Notes: a model not told the origin generated them from the sequence alone. 64,000 nt of DNA from Oscillospiraceae bacterium (GCA_009780435.1 WRAB01000008.1:1-64000); one strand, 5' to 3'; shown: positions 6,818-15,513, counted from the first letter of the stretch. Made by a program: numbers and translations.

Positions 6818-8257
6818 TTACCGCACCACATTCAAAACCCGAATATCCGGGTCCTCCGGCCCTGTCAGGGAGCAACCTTTCTCCTTGGCATATGCAATAT
6901 ATTGCAATTGCGCCTCGGTGATGCGTTCTCCCGGGGCCAGGATGGGGATTCCCGGCGGGTAGCACATGACGAACTCGCTGCTGATGCGACCTTTGGAGGC
7001 CGCAATGGGGACAGGTTCCGTCTCCGCATAAAAGGCGTCCTGGAGATTTAGGACAACCTCCGGGGCGATATATTCCTCCGTCATCAGATTGGCCTCGCTC
7101 CGGCCATAGCGGCGGCGGATCTCGGCCAAGGCGCCCACCAAGCGCTCTAAGTCTTGGAGCCGGTCTCCGATGGAGAGATAGGCCAGGATATTGCCCAAGT
7201 CACCGAACTCAATCTGGATATCGTACTCGTCCCGGAGGATATCATAGACCTCGATCCCGGCGAGCCCTACCCCCAAGGTGTTGATGGATAGCTTTGTAGG
7301 GTCGAAATCAAATACGCTGGTGCCATTGATCAGATCCCGGCCGTAGGCCCGGTAGCCGCCCATGGCGGAGATCTCTGTCCGGGCGTATTGGGCCAAATCT
7401 ACCACCCGTGCAAAAATCTCTTTGCCCCGTAGGGCCAAGTTGCGGCGGGAGATGTCCAAACTACTCATGAGCAAATAGGAGGGGCTGGTGGTCTGGGTCA
7501 GGTTGATGATCTGCCGGACGTAGCCGGGACTCACACCGGGACCGGTGAGGAGAAAGGAACTCTGGGTCAGACTGCCGCCGGATTTGTGCATACTGACCGA
7601 TGCCATATCCGCCCCCGCCGCCATAGCGGAGACGGGGAGATTGTCGCCGAAATAAAAATGGGTTCCGTGGGCCTCGTCCACCAGGACTAAAAGTCCGTGC
7701 CGATGGGCTAGGTCTACGATGCCCCCCAGATCAGAGCAGACCCCATAATAGGTGGGGTTGTTGACCAGAATTGCCACGGCATCCGGGTTTGCGGCGATAG
7801 TCGCCTCCACCTGATCCAGTCGCATCCCCAACGCAGTACCCAAGGACTGATCCACATCGGGGCTGATATACACCCCGTCTGCGCCGCAGAGCACCAGGGC
7901 ATTGAGCACACTGCGGTGGACATTCCGGGGCAGGATGATTTTATCTCCCCGCTTACAGGCGGTCAGCACCATGGCCTGGACACTGCTGGTAGTACCCCCC
8001 ACCATAAAGAAGGCCTGATGGGCGCCGAAAGCGTCGGCGGCCAGTTCCTCCGCCTCCCGGATGACAGAGACGGGATGACAGAGGTTATCTAAGGGTTTCA
8101 TAGAGTTTACGTCAATGCCGATGCACCGCTCGCCGAGAAATTCCCGCAGTTCCGGTGTACCCCGGCCCCGTTTGTGGCCCGGCACGTCAAATGGCACCAC
8201 CCGGGCCCGCCGAAACCGCTCCAACGCCTCATAGATAGGTGCTCTTGTCTGATCCAC
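6818..8257 (-). CDS. speA: Arginine/lysine/ornithine decarboxylase (probably arginine decarboxylase, SpeA type)
   Basis: A PLP enzyme of the fold III group-III decarboxylases, about 479 residues, the size of Bacillus SpeA. Visible are VPGHKRG near the N terminus, the DEAHGTHF segment and the lysine that binds PLP in SMHKSGGSLTQSS. It would make agmatine (or cadaverine/putrescine) for polyamine synthesis. GTG at 8257 (MDQTRAPIYEALERFR) is preferred because GGTGA precedes it by five bases and relatives start there; another GTG at 8266 is possible. It follows speD in the same direction, separated by a palindromic repeat. Arginine specificity is inferred from neighbourhood and size. Confidence 0.85.
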   Translation of the reverse strand: MDQTRAPIYEALERFRRARVVPFDVPGHKRGRGTPELREFLGERCIGIDVNSMKPLDNLCHPVSVIREAEELAADAFGAHQAFFMVGGTTSSVQAMVLTACKRGDKIILPRNVHRSVLNALVLCGADGVYISPDVDQSLGTALGMRLDQVEATIAANPDAVAILVNNPTYYGVCSDLGGIVDLAHRHGLLVLVDEAHGTHFYFGDNLPVSAMAAGADMASVSMHKSGGSLTQSSFLLTGPGVSPGYVRQIINLTQTTSPSYLLMSSLDISRRNLALRGKEIFARVVDLAQYARTEISAMGGYRAYGRDLINGTSVFDFDPTKLSINTLGVGLAGIEVYDILRDEYDIQIEFGDLGNILAYLSIGDRLQDLERLVGALAEIRRRYGRSEANLMTEEYIAPEVVLNLQDAFYAETEPVPIAASKGRISSEFVMCYPPGIPILAPGERITEAQLQYIAYAKEKGCSLTGPEDPDIRVLNVVR

Positions 8258-8276
8258 TGGAATCACCGCCTTTTTT

Positions 8277-8367
8277 CAATGAACAATTAACAAGGAACAG
8301 ATAACAATTTTTGTATCGCCTTCGGCGGACACAGCCATTGTTCATTGTTATCTGTTAATTGTTAATT
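8277..8367. repeat. Palindromic AT-rich intergenic element (family D, copy 1)
   Basis: Left arm AATGAACAATTAACAAGG and right arm TTGTTATCTGTTAATTG form a large imperfect hairpin in the speD-speA gap. A relative sits at 60460-60523. The speD stop codon (8362-8364) lies inside the right arm. Confidence 0.7.
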
Positions 8368-9123
8368 AAAGATATTCCGTCCGCTGTAGATTTCCATCAT
8401 CTCCCGGCGCAGGCTCTCCAGGATGGATTCCTGTAACTGGGGGGAGAGGATGTAGGCGTCGGTGTTGAACAGGTAGTTTTGCAAGTCGATCTCCCGGATC
8501 AACATCTTGGTATGAAACAGGTTGGATTGGCTCAAGTTGATATCTTCCGCCTCGTATTTTTCCAGGGTCTCCGGGGCGATGTAGTCCTGGATGGAGGTGA
8601 TATCGTGATCCATGAACAGCTTTTTCCCGTCCAAGTCCCGGGTAAAGCCCCGAACCCGGTAGTCCATGGTGATAATATCCGAGTCAAAACTGCCGATGAG
8701 CAGATCCAGGGTGTTCAGCGGCGTGATCTCTCCGCAGGTGGCCACGTCGATGTCCACCCGGAAGGTGGCGATGCTGTTCTCCGGGTGGTATTCCGGATAG
8801 GTGTGGACGGTCACATGGCTCTTGTCTAGATGGGCCACAGTGGTCTCGCCCCGCATCCCGGCCAATGGCCCCTCGGAGATGAGCATGGTGACACTGGCCC
8901 CCTGGGGATCGTAGTCCTGGCTGGAGATGCTGAGCACATTGGCCCCGATCATAGAGACCATCCGGAGCAAAATATTCGTCAATCGCGCAGCGTTGTACTG
9001 CTCGTCGATATAAGCGATATACTCCTGTTGTTCGTGGGGGGTTTTGGCGTAGCAGACATCGTAAATATTAAAGCTGAGGGCCTTGGTGAGATTGTTAAAC
9101 CCGTACAGTTTCAGTTTGCTCAT
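8362..9123 (-). CDS. speD: S-adenosylmethionine decarboxylase proenzyme
   Basis: A 253-residue pyruvoyl enzyme of the Gram-negative/E. coli-type SpeD family that provides decarboxylated SAM, the aminopropyl donor for spermidine. The self-cleavage site is in [16 protein letters not shown], with the serine after Lys becoming the pyruvoyl group. The downstream [14 protein letters not shown] fits the processing-pocket region. The ATG at 9123 is chosen because GGAGA lies about 10 bases upstream; a longer in-frame start at 9210 would overlap the promoter. It forms a polyamine operon with speA; no spermidine synthase is in the window. The stop codon is contributed by the repeat downstream. Confidence 0.93.
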   Translation of the reverse strand: MSKLKLYGFNNLTKALSFNIYDVCYAKTPHEQQEYIAYIDEQYNAARLTNILLRMVSMIGANVLSISSQDYDPQGASVTMLISEGPLAGMRGETTVAHLDKSHVTVHTYPEYHPENSIATFRVDIDVATCGEITPLNTLDLLIGSFDSDIITMDYRVRGFTRDLDGKKLFMDHDITSIQDYIAPETLEKYEAEDINLSQSNLFHTKMLIREIDLQNYLFNTDAYILSPQLQESILESLRREMMEIYSGRNIFN

Positions 9124-9181
9124 TGGCCGATTGTCTCCGATCTTTGCTTTCTGTATATTTGGACACATCATATCACGATAC

Positions 9182-9210
9182 ATTATAGCCGCAACTGCCG
9201 GGGAACGCAA
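9182..9210 (-). promoter_or_regulatory. Putative sigma-A promoter of speD
   Basis: On the minus strand, TTGCGT (9205-9210), 17 bases, TATAAT (9182-9187), 59 bases before the start codon. Confidence 0.6.
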
Positions 9211-9273
9211 GATATAAAAAAATACGACAGGGCGTTCATCTGCCTAGTCATACGGGGGCGGTCTCGGTACCTT

Positions 9274-9322
9274 GGCCCCCTCATTTCGAGGGGGCTGTCA
9301 GGCGCGGCCTGACTGGGGGAGA
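9274..9322. repeat. Palindromic intergenic repeat, family A
   Basis: GGCCCCCTC/GAGGGGGC hairpin followed by TGTCAGGCGCGGCCTGACTG and GGGGGA. Related copies are at 22074, 54645, 54728 and 62095. The region 9211-9440 otherwise holds only the divergent promoters. Confidence 0.8.
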
Positions 9323-9338
9323 GGGTATCACGCACCAC

Positions 9339-9367
9339 TTGACGTACAACGCAATTGGGGGTACACT
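9339..9367 (+). promoter_or_regulatory. Putative promoter of the TelA-like gene
   Basis: TTGACG (9339-9344), 17-base spacer, TACACT (9362-9367), 73 bases before the start codon. Confidence 0.6.
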
Positions 9368-9440
9368 ATAAGATAATGATTTCATTCAGACATTCAAGGA
9401 AATTTTTCAGATAATTTTAAGAAGAAAGAGGGACGACAAT

Positions 9441-10601
9441 ATGGATCAAAATCAAGAATATGTACCCAGTTTGACCCTGACCCCAAGTATGGAAGATCCC
9501 GCTGCGCCGGATCCCATCGTGGAGCTACAAGCTGCCAAAGTGGAAGAAGCCGCCGGGAGCTTAGAGCAGGATCTGGGTCAGCTATCTGAGGCAGAGCGCG
9601 CCCAGGTGGAGACCTTTGCCAAGCAGATCGACATCTCCGATACCAATGTGGTGCTCCAGTACGGTGCTGCGGCCCAACAGAACATTGCCACATTTTCCGG
9701 CAGCGCCCTCAATAATGTCCGCACGAAGGATATGGGAGAAGTGGGCGGTATGCTGTCCGGACTCGTAGTGGAACTGCGGGGCCTCGGGAGCGAAGAGGAA
9801 AAACGAGGATTCTTGGGGCTGGTGCGGCGGGGACGAAATCACTTGGCCTCGCTCAAAGCCCAGTACGACAAGGCGGAAGTCAATGTCAATCAGATTGTCA
9901 ACGCGTTGGAGACCCATCAAGTGACCTTGTTGAAAGACATCGCCATGTTGGATAAGATGTACGAGATGAACAAAGCCTACTTCAAAGAGCTGTCCATGTA
10001 TATTCTGGCGGGCAAAACTCGGCTCCAAGAGGCAGTAGATGTGGAACTCAAAGCCATCCGGGAGAAAGCGCTTGCCACCAAGCTCCCGGAAGACGCCCAG
10101 GCGGCCAATGACTTCGCCAGCAAGGTCAACCGCTTTGAGAAGAAAATCCATGATCTGGAACTGACCCGGATGATCTCCATCCAGATGGCGCCCCAGATCC
10201 GTATGATCCAACACAACGACGCCCTCATGGTGGAGAAGATTCAAAGCTCTATCGTCAACACCATTCCCCTGTGGAAGAGCCAGATGGTCTTGGCCATCGG
10301 GATGCACAACGCCAAAGACGCCATGGAGGCTCAGCGGAGCGTCACCGATGTGACCAACGAGCTTCTGAAGAAGAACGCCGCGGCCCTCAAGCAGGGCTCT
10401 GTGGAGGTTGCCCGGGAAGCCGAGCGGGGCATTGTGGATATTGAGACGCTCCAGGCGACAAATCAGAACCTCATTGAGACCCTGGAGGAAGTCCAGCAGA
10501 TCCAAGCCGAGGGCTCACAACGCCGCCGGGATGCGGAAGTAGAACTGGGCCGGATCGAAGGCGATCTAAAGCAAAAGCTTCTGGAAATGCAAACCCGATA
10601 G
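9441..10601 (+). CDS. TelA-family toxic anion resistance protein
   Basis: A 386-residue, highly charged and mainly alpha-helical protein with the TelA (KlaA/YceH) family profile. Recognisable blocks are GLVRRGRNHLASLKAQYDKAE in the middle (quoted in part) and IPLWKSQMVLAIG about 100 residues before the end, both conserved in the family. There is no signal peptide or membrane segment, and long coiled coils are likely. The family is named for tellurite resistance and is often linked to TerD-type or cell-envelope stress proteins; the molecular activity is unknown. Here it stands alone, with its own promoter and terminator and without the usual XpaC partner. GAGGGACG precedes the ATG. Confidence 0.85.
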   Translation: MDQNQEYVPSLTLTPSMEDPAAPDPIVELQAAKVEEAAGSLEQDLGQLSEAERAQVETFAKQIDISDTNVVLQYGAAAQQNIATFSGSALNNVRTKDMGEVGGMLSGLVVELRGLGSEEEKRGFLGLVRRGRNHLASLKAQYDKAEVNVNQIVNALETHQVTLLKDIAMLDKMYEMNKAYFKELSMYILAGKTRLQEAVDVELKAIREKALATKLPEDAQAANDFASKVNRFEKKIHDLELTRMISIQMAPQIRMIQHNDALMVEKIQSSIVNTIPLWKSQMVLAIGMHNAKDAMEAQRSVTDVTNELLKKNAAALKQGSVEVAREAERGIVDIETLQATNQNLIETLEEVQQIQAEGSQRRRDAEVELGRIEGDLKQKLLEMQTR

Positions 10602-10631
10602 GGAGCAGGGCAAGCGCTCTAAATGCAAATG

Positions 10632-10688
10632 AACCTGACAGGAAATGTGAACCCAAAGATCGGGTAGATATTTCTTGTCAGGTTTTTT
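10632..10688 (+). terminator. Rho-independent terminator of the TelA-like gene
   Basis: Outer arms AACCTGACA and TGTCAGGTT enclose inner pairs ACCC/GGGT and GAAAT/ATTTC and are followed by six T. Confidence 0.85.
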
Positions 10689-10724
10689 GTGTACGCCTCA
10701 TGCGACAAACGATTCTTTTCAATA

Positions 10725-12110
10725 TTAACCCAGATAGTGATATCGTTTGCCCAATTTCAACAGTAAGGTTATGGAGAGAATAATCGTTAAACCCTCTGCA
10801 GCAGGCGTTGCCAACCATACGCCGTCTAAATCCAACGCGCGCGGAAGCAATAGCAGCAGCGGCAAGTTGAATGCAAAAGCACGTACGGTTGATAAAATCC
10901 CGCCAATGGCACCTTTGTTCAATGCGGCAAACAGCGCCCCTGCAAACCCATTGAATCCAGAGACGACAAAGGATAGAGTCATAATTCTGAGCCCCCGAAC
11001 CGCCATGTCGTGAAGTTCTGTGCCGGGCGGCAGATAGATTCGCATCAGCAAGTCCGCAAACACTATGGTGCCAATCGTGAGAATTACGGACAACACTGCA
11101 ACGATTCTTATGTTATACTTGAACAGAAGTTTCTGTCTGCCGTGATTTGCATTCCCGTAATTGTAGCTGACAAGCGGCATGGTTCCTTGTAGATATCCGC
11201 CGAATACGACAGAAACCGTAGTGATCATTGCCGTTACCATTCCCGCTACGGCAATTCCCATTGCGCCTATCCCGTCCATGCGAACCAAAGTGTTGTTCAT
11301 TACAACGGTAACCATGGCGCTTGCCAGAAGGGGAATCAGTGCTCCCGTTCCGTTGAGTATTGATAGTCCGATTGCCTTTATGTCCATTTGGGGAGCAACA
11401 AAGTAAATTGTCCCGTTCCGGTTATTGCAAAAGATAAGAAATAAAATAACCGCAGGGATTGCAGTGCCGATTACTGTCGCCCATGCGAGGGCTTCAATTC
11501 CCCACTCAAAGACAAATAGGAATACTGCATTTAGCCCTGCAGAAATAACCGAACCTAATAAACTGATTCCCATGCCAAGCATGGGCTTCCCGTCCGCAAT
11601 AATAAATTGGTTAAATATTGTTCCCATCGCCATAAGCGGAAAGGACCAGACAGTAATCCGAAAATAATATCGTGCAATGTCTAAAATTTCATAGTTTGCG
11701 CCCAAGAGCCCAAGTATGGTGTCGGGGAAGATAAATGCCGCAACTGAAATCGAAAGGATTATCGCAAACGCAACCATACTTATGAGGGTGAAGTTCTGTC
11801 GGGCTTCCTGTTTCAGTCCCATGCCTATTTTCTTTACAACAACTACGCTTCCCCCTCCTGCGAACATTGCCCCGATCGACAACACGATCATGAAAAACGG
11901 CGCAAACGCCGAAACTGCCGCCATGGCTTCTGCCCCCAACACACGCATTGCAAAAACACCGTCTACAATCCCAAAGGTACCCATAACAACCAATGCGAAG
12001 ATTGTTGGCAAGCCATAGGTTAATAGCAGCGAGAGCGTGATTGGCTTGTTGAGTTGCGATTCCTCTGTCGCTCTTGCGGCATCTTGATTGATAAAATCTC
12101 TTTCTTTCAT
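10725..12110 (-). CDS. MATE-family multidrug efflux transporter
   Basis: A 461-residue inner membrane protein with about 12 hydrophobic segments, made of two MatE halves. GTFGIVDGVFAMRVLG near residue 45 and GNANHGRQKLLFKYN near residue 320 are typical of Na+/H+-drug antiporters of the MATE family (MepA-like branch). Such proteins extrude cationic drugs. TAGGAGGAAAATAAC gives a strong ribosome binding site. It lies downstream of a MerR regulator and a small zinc ribbon protein on the same strand, with a hairpin terminator in between. The context suggests drug-inducible expression by read-through or from an internal promoter. The substrate is unknown. Confidence 0.88.
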   Translation of the reverse strand: MKERDFINQDAARATEESQLNKPITLSLLLTYGLPTIFALVVMGTFGIVDGVFAMRVLGAEAMAAVSAFAPFFMIVLSIGAMFAGGGSVVVVKKIGMGLKQEARQNFTLISMVAFAIILSISVAAFIFPDTILGLLGANYEILDIARYYFRITVWSFPLMAMGTIFNQFIIADGKPMLGMGISLLGSVISAGLNAVFLFVFEWGIEALAWATVIGTAIPAVILFLIFCNNRNGTIYFVAPQMDIKAIGLSILNGTGALIPLLASAMVTVVMNNTLVRMDGIGAMGIAVAGMVTAMITTVSVVFGGYLQGTMPLVSYNYGNANHGRQKLLFKYNIRIVAVLSVILTIGTIVFADLLMRIYLPPGTELHDMAVRGLRIMTLSFVVSGFNGFAGALFAALNKGAIGGILSTVRAFAFNLPLLLLLPRALDLDGVWLATPAAEGLTIILSITLLLKLGKRYHYLG

Positions 12111-12141
12111 GTTATTTTCCTCCTAATATTATAATAATAAA

Positions 12142-12177
12142 AGCCGACAGCTACGATTTTCTCGTAAGCTATCGGCT
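12142..12177 (-). terminator. Terminator or attenuator between the zinc ribbon gene and the MATE gene
   Basis: Imperfect 14-15 base arms (12143-12156, 12162-12176) are followed on the minus strand by TTTTATTATTATAAT. Confidence 0.75.
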
Positions 12178-12183
12178 CTGCGT

Positions 12184-12375
12184 CTAAGCGGCTGGCACTT
12201 TGATAACGGATAAGTTTAGATCTTTTAAATTTACCAAGGTTTCTTGTTTGCATTTGGGACAAAATAGGGGGAAGTTTACAAGTATCGTGTCCAGCTTCGC
12301 TTTTGTACGAGTTTTACCCTTGCAAACGGGACATGGCAACAACTGTCCGTTGCGTTTTAACTCATGTTCTCTCAA
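12184..12375 (-). CDS. Small zinc ribbon protein, cysteine-rich KTR family
   Basis: A 63-residue protein with two Cys pairs, CPVCKGKTRTKAK and FCPKCKQETLVN, ending LNLSVIKVPAA. This is the pattern of the Cys-rich KTR domain family found widely in Firmicutes and on their mobile elements. It is predicted to bind zinc; no function is known. The start is TTG at 12375, supported by GGGGTGA seven bases upstream. It lies 27 bases behind the MerR gene and just before a terminator, so it is co-transcribed with the regulator. Confidence 0.75.
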   Translation of the reverse strand: MREHELKRNGQLLPCPVCKGKTRTKAKLDTILVNFPLFCPKCKQETLVNLKDLNLSVIKVPAA

Positions 12376-12402
12376 TTTAATATCACCCCTTTTGACATGC
12401 GC

Positions 12403-13179
12403 TCACACCTTTCGCCCAAAGTAAGCGTCCAAAGCTGCTCGTATGAAATCGTGTGAAGTTGTAACTGTTTCTCTCTGTTCCTCCGCCAAGCTTTCTATTT
12501 TCTCTAAAGATTCAGCAAACTTGGATATTAAGGTTGCATCACCATTTGTAGCCACTTGTATCGTCTCCCAAACTACCTTGGCAAAGATTTGCCCTTTTTC
12601 GCTTTCAGGCGATACGCCCTCTCTATGCAACTGCGCTGCCTCCGCCCCTAAGCGGCCTAATTTTTCCAAAAATGCCGAAGCACTGTCTTCGTCAAAATAA
12701 TTGCGAAAATGCTCCATCACATCTTCGTCCATATGCTTGATGACCCAATAGTTCTCATCTTTCATCTGCAGACATATGAGAATATCTGCGTATTTCTTAA
12801 AGTCCATGGTTTTCATTTGTATTACTTCCGCTTTCAATGCGCCTATGGCTTGCAATGATTCTGACAGCGTCTCTATTTTTTCACGGATAGAGGCTTCATG
12901 TTCTGTCAGCACGTGAACCATATCCGCAGGGGTATCCAGAGAGACAAGGCGTTGCTTGATACCATTCAGGGAAAATCCCAACTGTTTCATCGTCACGATT
13001 TGAATTAACTTCACCATATCTTTGTCAGTATAAAGTCTAAACCCGCCCTCACTTTCGGTCGATGGCGAAAGCAAGCCCTCCTTGTCGTAATATTGCAAGG
13101 TGCGAACGGTAACGCCCATTTTCTTCGCCAGCTCGCCCACTTTCATGTATCCGTCCGGAATTGCCCTGTGTTTTTCCAT
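12403..13179 (-). CDS. MerR-family regulator with a TipA-like effector domain
   Basis: A 258-residue regulator. The N-terminal winged helix reads MKVGELAKKMGVTVRTLQYYDKEG in part (about residues 12-35), followed by a long coiled-coil dimerisation helix. The C-terminal 110 residues resemble the TipAS antibiotic-recognition domain (EHFRNYFDEDSA, AAQLHREG). Such proteins bind a drug and activate a promoter with an overlong spacer. Exactly such a promoter lies upstream of this gene, implying autoregulation. The downstream zinc ribbon and MATE exporter are the likely regulon. The start at 13179 has AAAGGAGGACACGG upstream. The effector molecule cannot be named. Confidence 0.87.
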   Translation of the reverse strand: MEKHRAIPDGYMKVGELAKKMGVTVRTLQYYDKEGLLSPSTESEGGFRLYTDKDMVKLIQIVTMKQLGFSLNGIKQRLVSLDTPADMVHVLTEHEASIREKIETLSESLQAIGALKAEVIQMKTMDFKKYADILICLQMKDENYWVIKHMDEDVMEHFRNYFDEDSASAFLEKLGRLGAEAAQLHREGVSPESEKGQIFAKVVWETIQVATNGDATLISKFAESLEKIESLAEEQRETVTTSHDFIRAALDAYFGRKV

Positions 13180-13201
13180 CTCCGTGTCCTCCTTTAACGA
13201 T

Positions 13202-13233
13202 AGTATAAACCATTACCTATACGTCATTGTCAA
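13202..13233 (-). promoter_or_regulatory. MerR-type promoter with 20-bp spacer and operator dyad
   Basis: On the minus strand, TTGACA (13228-13233) and TATACT (13202-13207) are 20 bases apart, the long spacing MerR proteins untwist. Within it, GTATA and TATAC arms form a dyad. Confidence 0.75.
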
Positions 13234-13266
13234 GACTTTTTTGAAAAAATTTTTTATAAAAAAATA

Positions 13267-13309
13267 AACCAGCGCAAAAACCAAGTATTTCTAAGGGTTT
13301 GCGCCGGTT
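13267..13309 (-). terminator. Terminator of coaX
   Basis: AACCGGCGCAAA and TTTGCGCTGGTT arms are followed on the minus strand by TATTTTTTT. Confidence 0.75.
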
Positions 13310-13408
13310 CAACAAATAAATTTTCAACGTTCCTCGTCCAAAAAACAGATAAGGAACAAAAGAAGCATACCGCGCCAGAAGTCAAAAATCCATACTTCTA
13401 ATAGCGGC

Positions 13409-14182
13409 TCACCGCTTTGCATTCTTCTCATAAATGAGCCAGAGGCCTTTTAGAATCAAGTGGGGATCGCAGACGATGTCAGTGCGACAGCAGAGGGTGG
13501 ATAGGAGTTCTGCGTGCTCTCCGGTGAAAATCACCGTGGGGGATGTGCCGAGTTCTGTCTCTATCCGAGCCAACATGCCGTCTAGCATGGCGGCGAAGCC
13601 GTAGAGCATACCGCTCTGCATACACTCCACTGTACTGCGCCCGATGACCCGGCTGGGGGCCTCTAAGCTGATATTGGGCAGCTGGCTCGTCCCGGCGGTC
13701 AGAGCCGCGAGAGAAATGGGCAGACCCGGGCAGATGGCGCCGCCGATGTAGTTGCCCGTACTGTCTAATACGCCGAGGATGGTGGCGGTTCCCATGTCTA
13801 CCGTGACAGAAGGGCGGCCATAATTGCCCAACGCCCCCACGGCGAGAGAGACGATGTCACTGCCCATTTGACCGGGGTTATCCAGTAGGATATTTAGGCC
13901 CGTCTTGATCCCAGGCCCTACCACAAGGGGGCTTTTGCCCGTCACCTGCAACACTGCCTGTCGGAGCGCATGGGTTAGAGAGGGTACCACGCAGGAGATG
14001 ACGGCCCCCTCTACAGTCCGGCAGTCAATCCTCTGGAGGCCCATGAGGTTTTTGAACAAGATGGCGTATTCATCTCCCGTTTTGTGCTTGTCGGTGGACA
14101 GAGTGCAGGTGAAGGTCACCGTCTTGTCTGTGAGGCCGCCGACGATAATATAGGAGTTGCCCGCGTCAATGGCGAGGATCAA
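13409..14182 (-). CDS. coaX: Type III pantothenate kinase
   Basis: A 257-residue ASKHA-fold cytosolic kinase for the first step of coenzyme A synthesis from pantothenate. Motifs are the N-terminal phosphate loop LAIDAGNSYI, PGQMGSDIVSLAVGA for pantothenate binding, and TVDMGTATILGVLD with the adenosine-contacting glycines. This type is insensitive to CoA feedback and needs a monovalent cation. The start is TTG at 14182, fixed by GGAGGG six bases upstream and by the family's N terminus. It is divergent from rplJ. A terminator follows at 13267. Confidence 0.93.
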   Translation of the reverse strand: MILAIDAGNSYIIVGGLTDKTVTFTCTLSTDKHKTGDEYAILFKNLMGLQRIDCRTVEGAVISCVVPSLTHALRQAVLQVTGKSPLVVGPGIKTGLNILLDNPGQMGSDIVSLAVGALGNYGRPSVTVDMGTATILGVLDSTGNYIGGAICPGLPISLAALTAGTSQLPNISLEAPSRVIGRSTVECMQSGMLYGFAAMLDGMLARIETELGTSPTVIFTGEHAELLSTLCCRTDIVCDPHLILKGLWLIYEKNAKR

Positions 14183-14253
14183 AGCTATCCCTCCTTGTGT
14201 GTTTCCTTAATTATGCAGGATTTTTTTCTATCTGTAAAGCACAAAATTAACGC

Positions 14254-14282
14254 TTGACAGGGGATACATTCATTGGTATACT
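14254..14282 (+). promoter_or_regulatory. Promoter of the rplJ-rplL transcript
   Basis: TTGACA (14254-14259), 17 bases, TATACT (14277-14282): near-consensus sigma-A. Confidence 0.88.
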
Positions 14283-14287
14283 GTCTA

Positions 14288-14430
14288 AGCGTTCCAAAGA
14301 CAGTAGGTGGGTGCAAGTCACCCGTAAATCCTACCGAGGAGGCCGAAACGAATCCATGTGATCTGCGTGTGATTGGTTTCCACATGATATCTCATGTGCC
14401 TTCCTGTCTTGGACAGGAGGGCATTTTTAT
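14288..14430 (+). ncRNA. Ribosomal protein L10 leader
   Basis: The 5' leader carries the Firmicutes L10-leader signature AAAGACAGTAGGTGGG ... AAATCCTACCGAGGAGG, in which the two G/C-rich segments pair, and ends in an intrinsic terminator. L10 (with L12) binds such leaders to repress its own synthesis. Confidence 0.85.
14397..14430 (+). terminator. Attenuator hairpin in the L10 leader
   Basis: TGCCTTCCTGTC and GACAGGAGGGCA arms with a three-base loop followed by TTTTTAT, 39 bases before rplJ. Confidence 0.85.
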
Positions 14431-14468
14431 ATGGCTTCTGAACGCCGAAAGAGAGGTGAATCGAAAGA

Positions 14469-14999
14469 ATGCCAAGTGCAAAAATCTTGAGCGAAAAGCA
14501 AGAGATCGTCAAAGCCCTTGCTGAAAAGTTGGGGGGCAGCGTATCCGGCGTCCTGGTGGACTATAAAGGTACCGACGTGGCCACGGATACGGACATGCGC
14601 CGCAAAATGCGTGAAGCCGGGGTGGAGTACACGGTCACCAAGAACACCATGATCCGCTTCGCTATTGCAGACACCGATTTGGCGGAGCTGGCGCCGTTTT
14701 TGGAGGGTCCCACGGCTCTGGCCCTGCACACGGACGATCCGGTGGCCCCTGCGAAAGTGGTCTTCGGCTACGTGGGCAAGGACAAGCCCATGCAGGTCAA
14801 GGTCGGCTTTGTAGATGGCAAGGTCATCTCCGCCGCCGAGGTGGAGGCCCTGTCTAAACTGCCTGCCAAAGAGGTTCTGGTGGCCCAGGTGCTGGGTACC
14901 ATGATCGCTCCCATCAGCGGGTTGGCAACTGTGCTCAACGCCAACATCCGTGGTCTGGCCGTGGCCCTGCAGGCTATCGCAGACCAAAAATCCGCATAA
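14469..14999 (+). CDS. rplJ: 50S ribosomal protein L10
   Basis: A 176-residue protein that anchors the L7/L12 stalk to 23S rRNA. It begins MPSAKILSEKQEIVK and contains VDYKGTDVATDTDMRRKMRE and YTVTKNTMIRFA (quoted in part), conserved in the RNA-binding domain, then a C-terminal helix (SGLATVLNANIRGLAVAL) that holds L12 dimers. GAGAGGTGAATCG precedes the ATG. It is transcribed with rplL from a promoter with an L10 leader. Unusually, rplK-rplA do not precede it and rpoB does not follow. Confidence 0.96.
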   Translation: MPSAKILSEKQEIVKALAEKLGGSVSGVLVDYKGTDVATDTDMRRKMREAGVEYTVTKNTMIRFAIADTDLAELAPFLEGPTALALHTDDPVAPAKVVFGYVGKDKPMQVKVGFVDGKVISAAEVEALSKLPAKEVLVAQVLGTMIAPISGLATVLNANIRGLAVALQAIADQKSA

Positions 15000-15055
15000 T
15001 CTTACGAAACAAAACAACAACAACTATTACATGAATTAAATGGAGGAAATGTAAA

Positions 15056-15433
15056 ATGGCTAGCGAAAAAGTAACCGCTTTGATCGAAGAAGTAAAGACT
15101 ATGACAGTTCTGGAGCTCTCCGAGCTCGTGAAAGCACTGGAAGAAGAGTTCGGCGTATCCGCCGCCGCCCCCGCCGCTGTGGCAGTCGCCGCCGCCGCCC
15201 CCGCCGAGGCCGTTGAAGAGAAGACGGAGTTCGACGTGGTTATGACTGATTTCGGTGCAGAGAAGATCAAAGTCATCAAAATCGTCCGTGAGATCACCGG
15301 CTTAGGTCTGGCAGAAGCCAAAGCCAAAGTCGAAGGCGTCCCCGCCACCCTAAAAGAGGGCGCCAGCAAGGACGACGCCGAAGAACTGAAGAAGAAGTTA
15401 GAAGAAGTCGGCGCAAAAGTAGAGCTCAAATAA
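15056..15433 (+). CDS. rplL: 50S ribosomal protein L7/L12
   Basis: A 125-residue stalk protein that recruits translational GTPases. It has the N-terminal dimerisation helices ([17 protein letters not shown]), an Ala/Pro-rich hinge (about residues 37-55) and a globular C-terminal domain with [20 protein letters not shown]. Length and composition are typical. AATGGAGGAAATGTAAA precedes the ATG, 56 bases after rplJ. It is expected at several copies per ribosome, consistent with the strong ribosome binding site. Confidence 0.97.
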   Translation: MASEKVTALIEEVKTMTVLELSELVKALEEEFGVSAAAPAAVAVAAAAPAEAVEEKTEFDVVMTDFGAEKIKVIKIVREITGLGLAEAKAKVEGVPATLKEGASKDDAEELKKKLEEVGAKVELK

Positions 15434-15448
15434 GGTTGGAGCGAGTTG

Positions 15449-15485
15449 AAAAGACCCGGATTCAGAGGAATCCGGGTCTTTTTTG
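15449..15485 (+). terminator. Terminator of rplJ-rplL
   Basis: AAAGACCCGGATT and AATCCGGGTCTTTTTT arms with a six-base loop and a following T-run. Confidence 0.92.
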
Positions 15486-15513
15486 TTGACATCTTGGGTG
15501 TAGGTGTTAAACT
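15486..15513 (+). promoter_or_regulatory. Possible promoter of the RCC1-repeat gene
   Basis: TTGACA (15486-15491), 16 bases, TAAACT (15508-15513), just after the rplL terminator. The remaining 225 bases to the next gene hold no convincing frame or structure and would be a long 5' leader. Confidence 0.4.

Noticed and set aside
9582..10505. 307-codon frame opposite the TelA-like gene
   Set aside because: It is antisense to a clear family member, has no ribosome binding site, and its composition (His- and Leu-rich) is that of a shadow frame.
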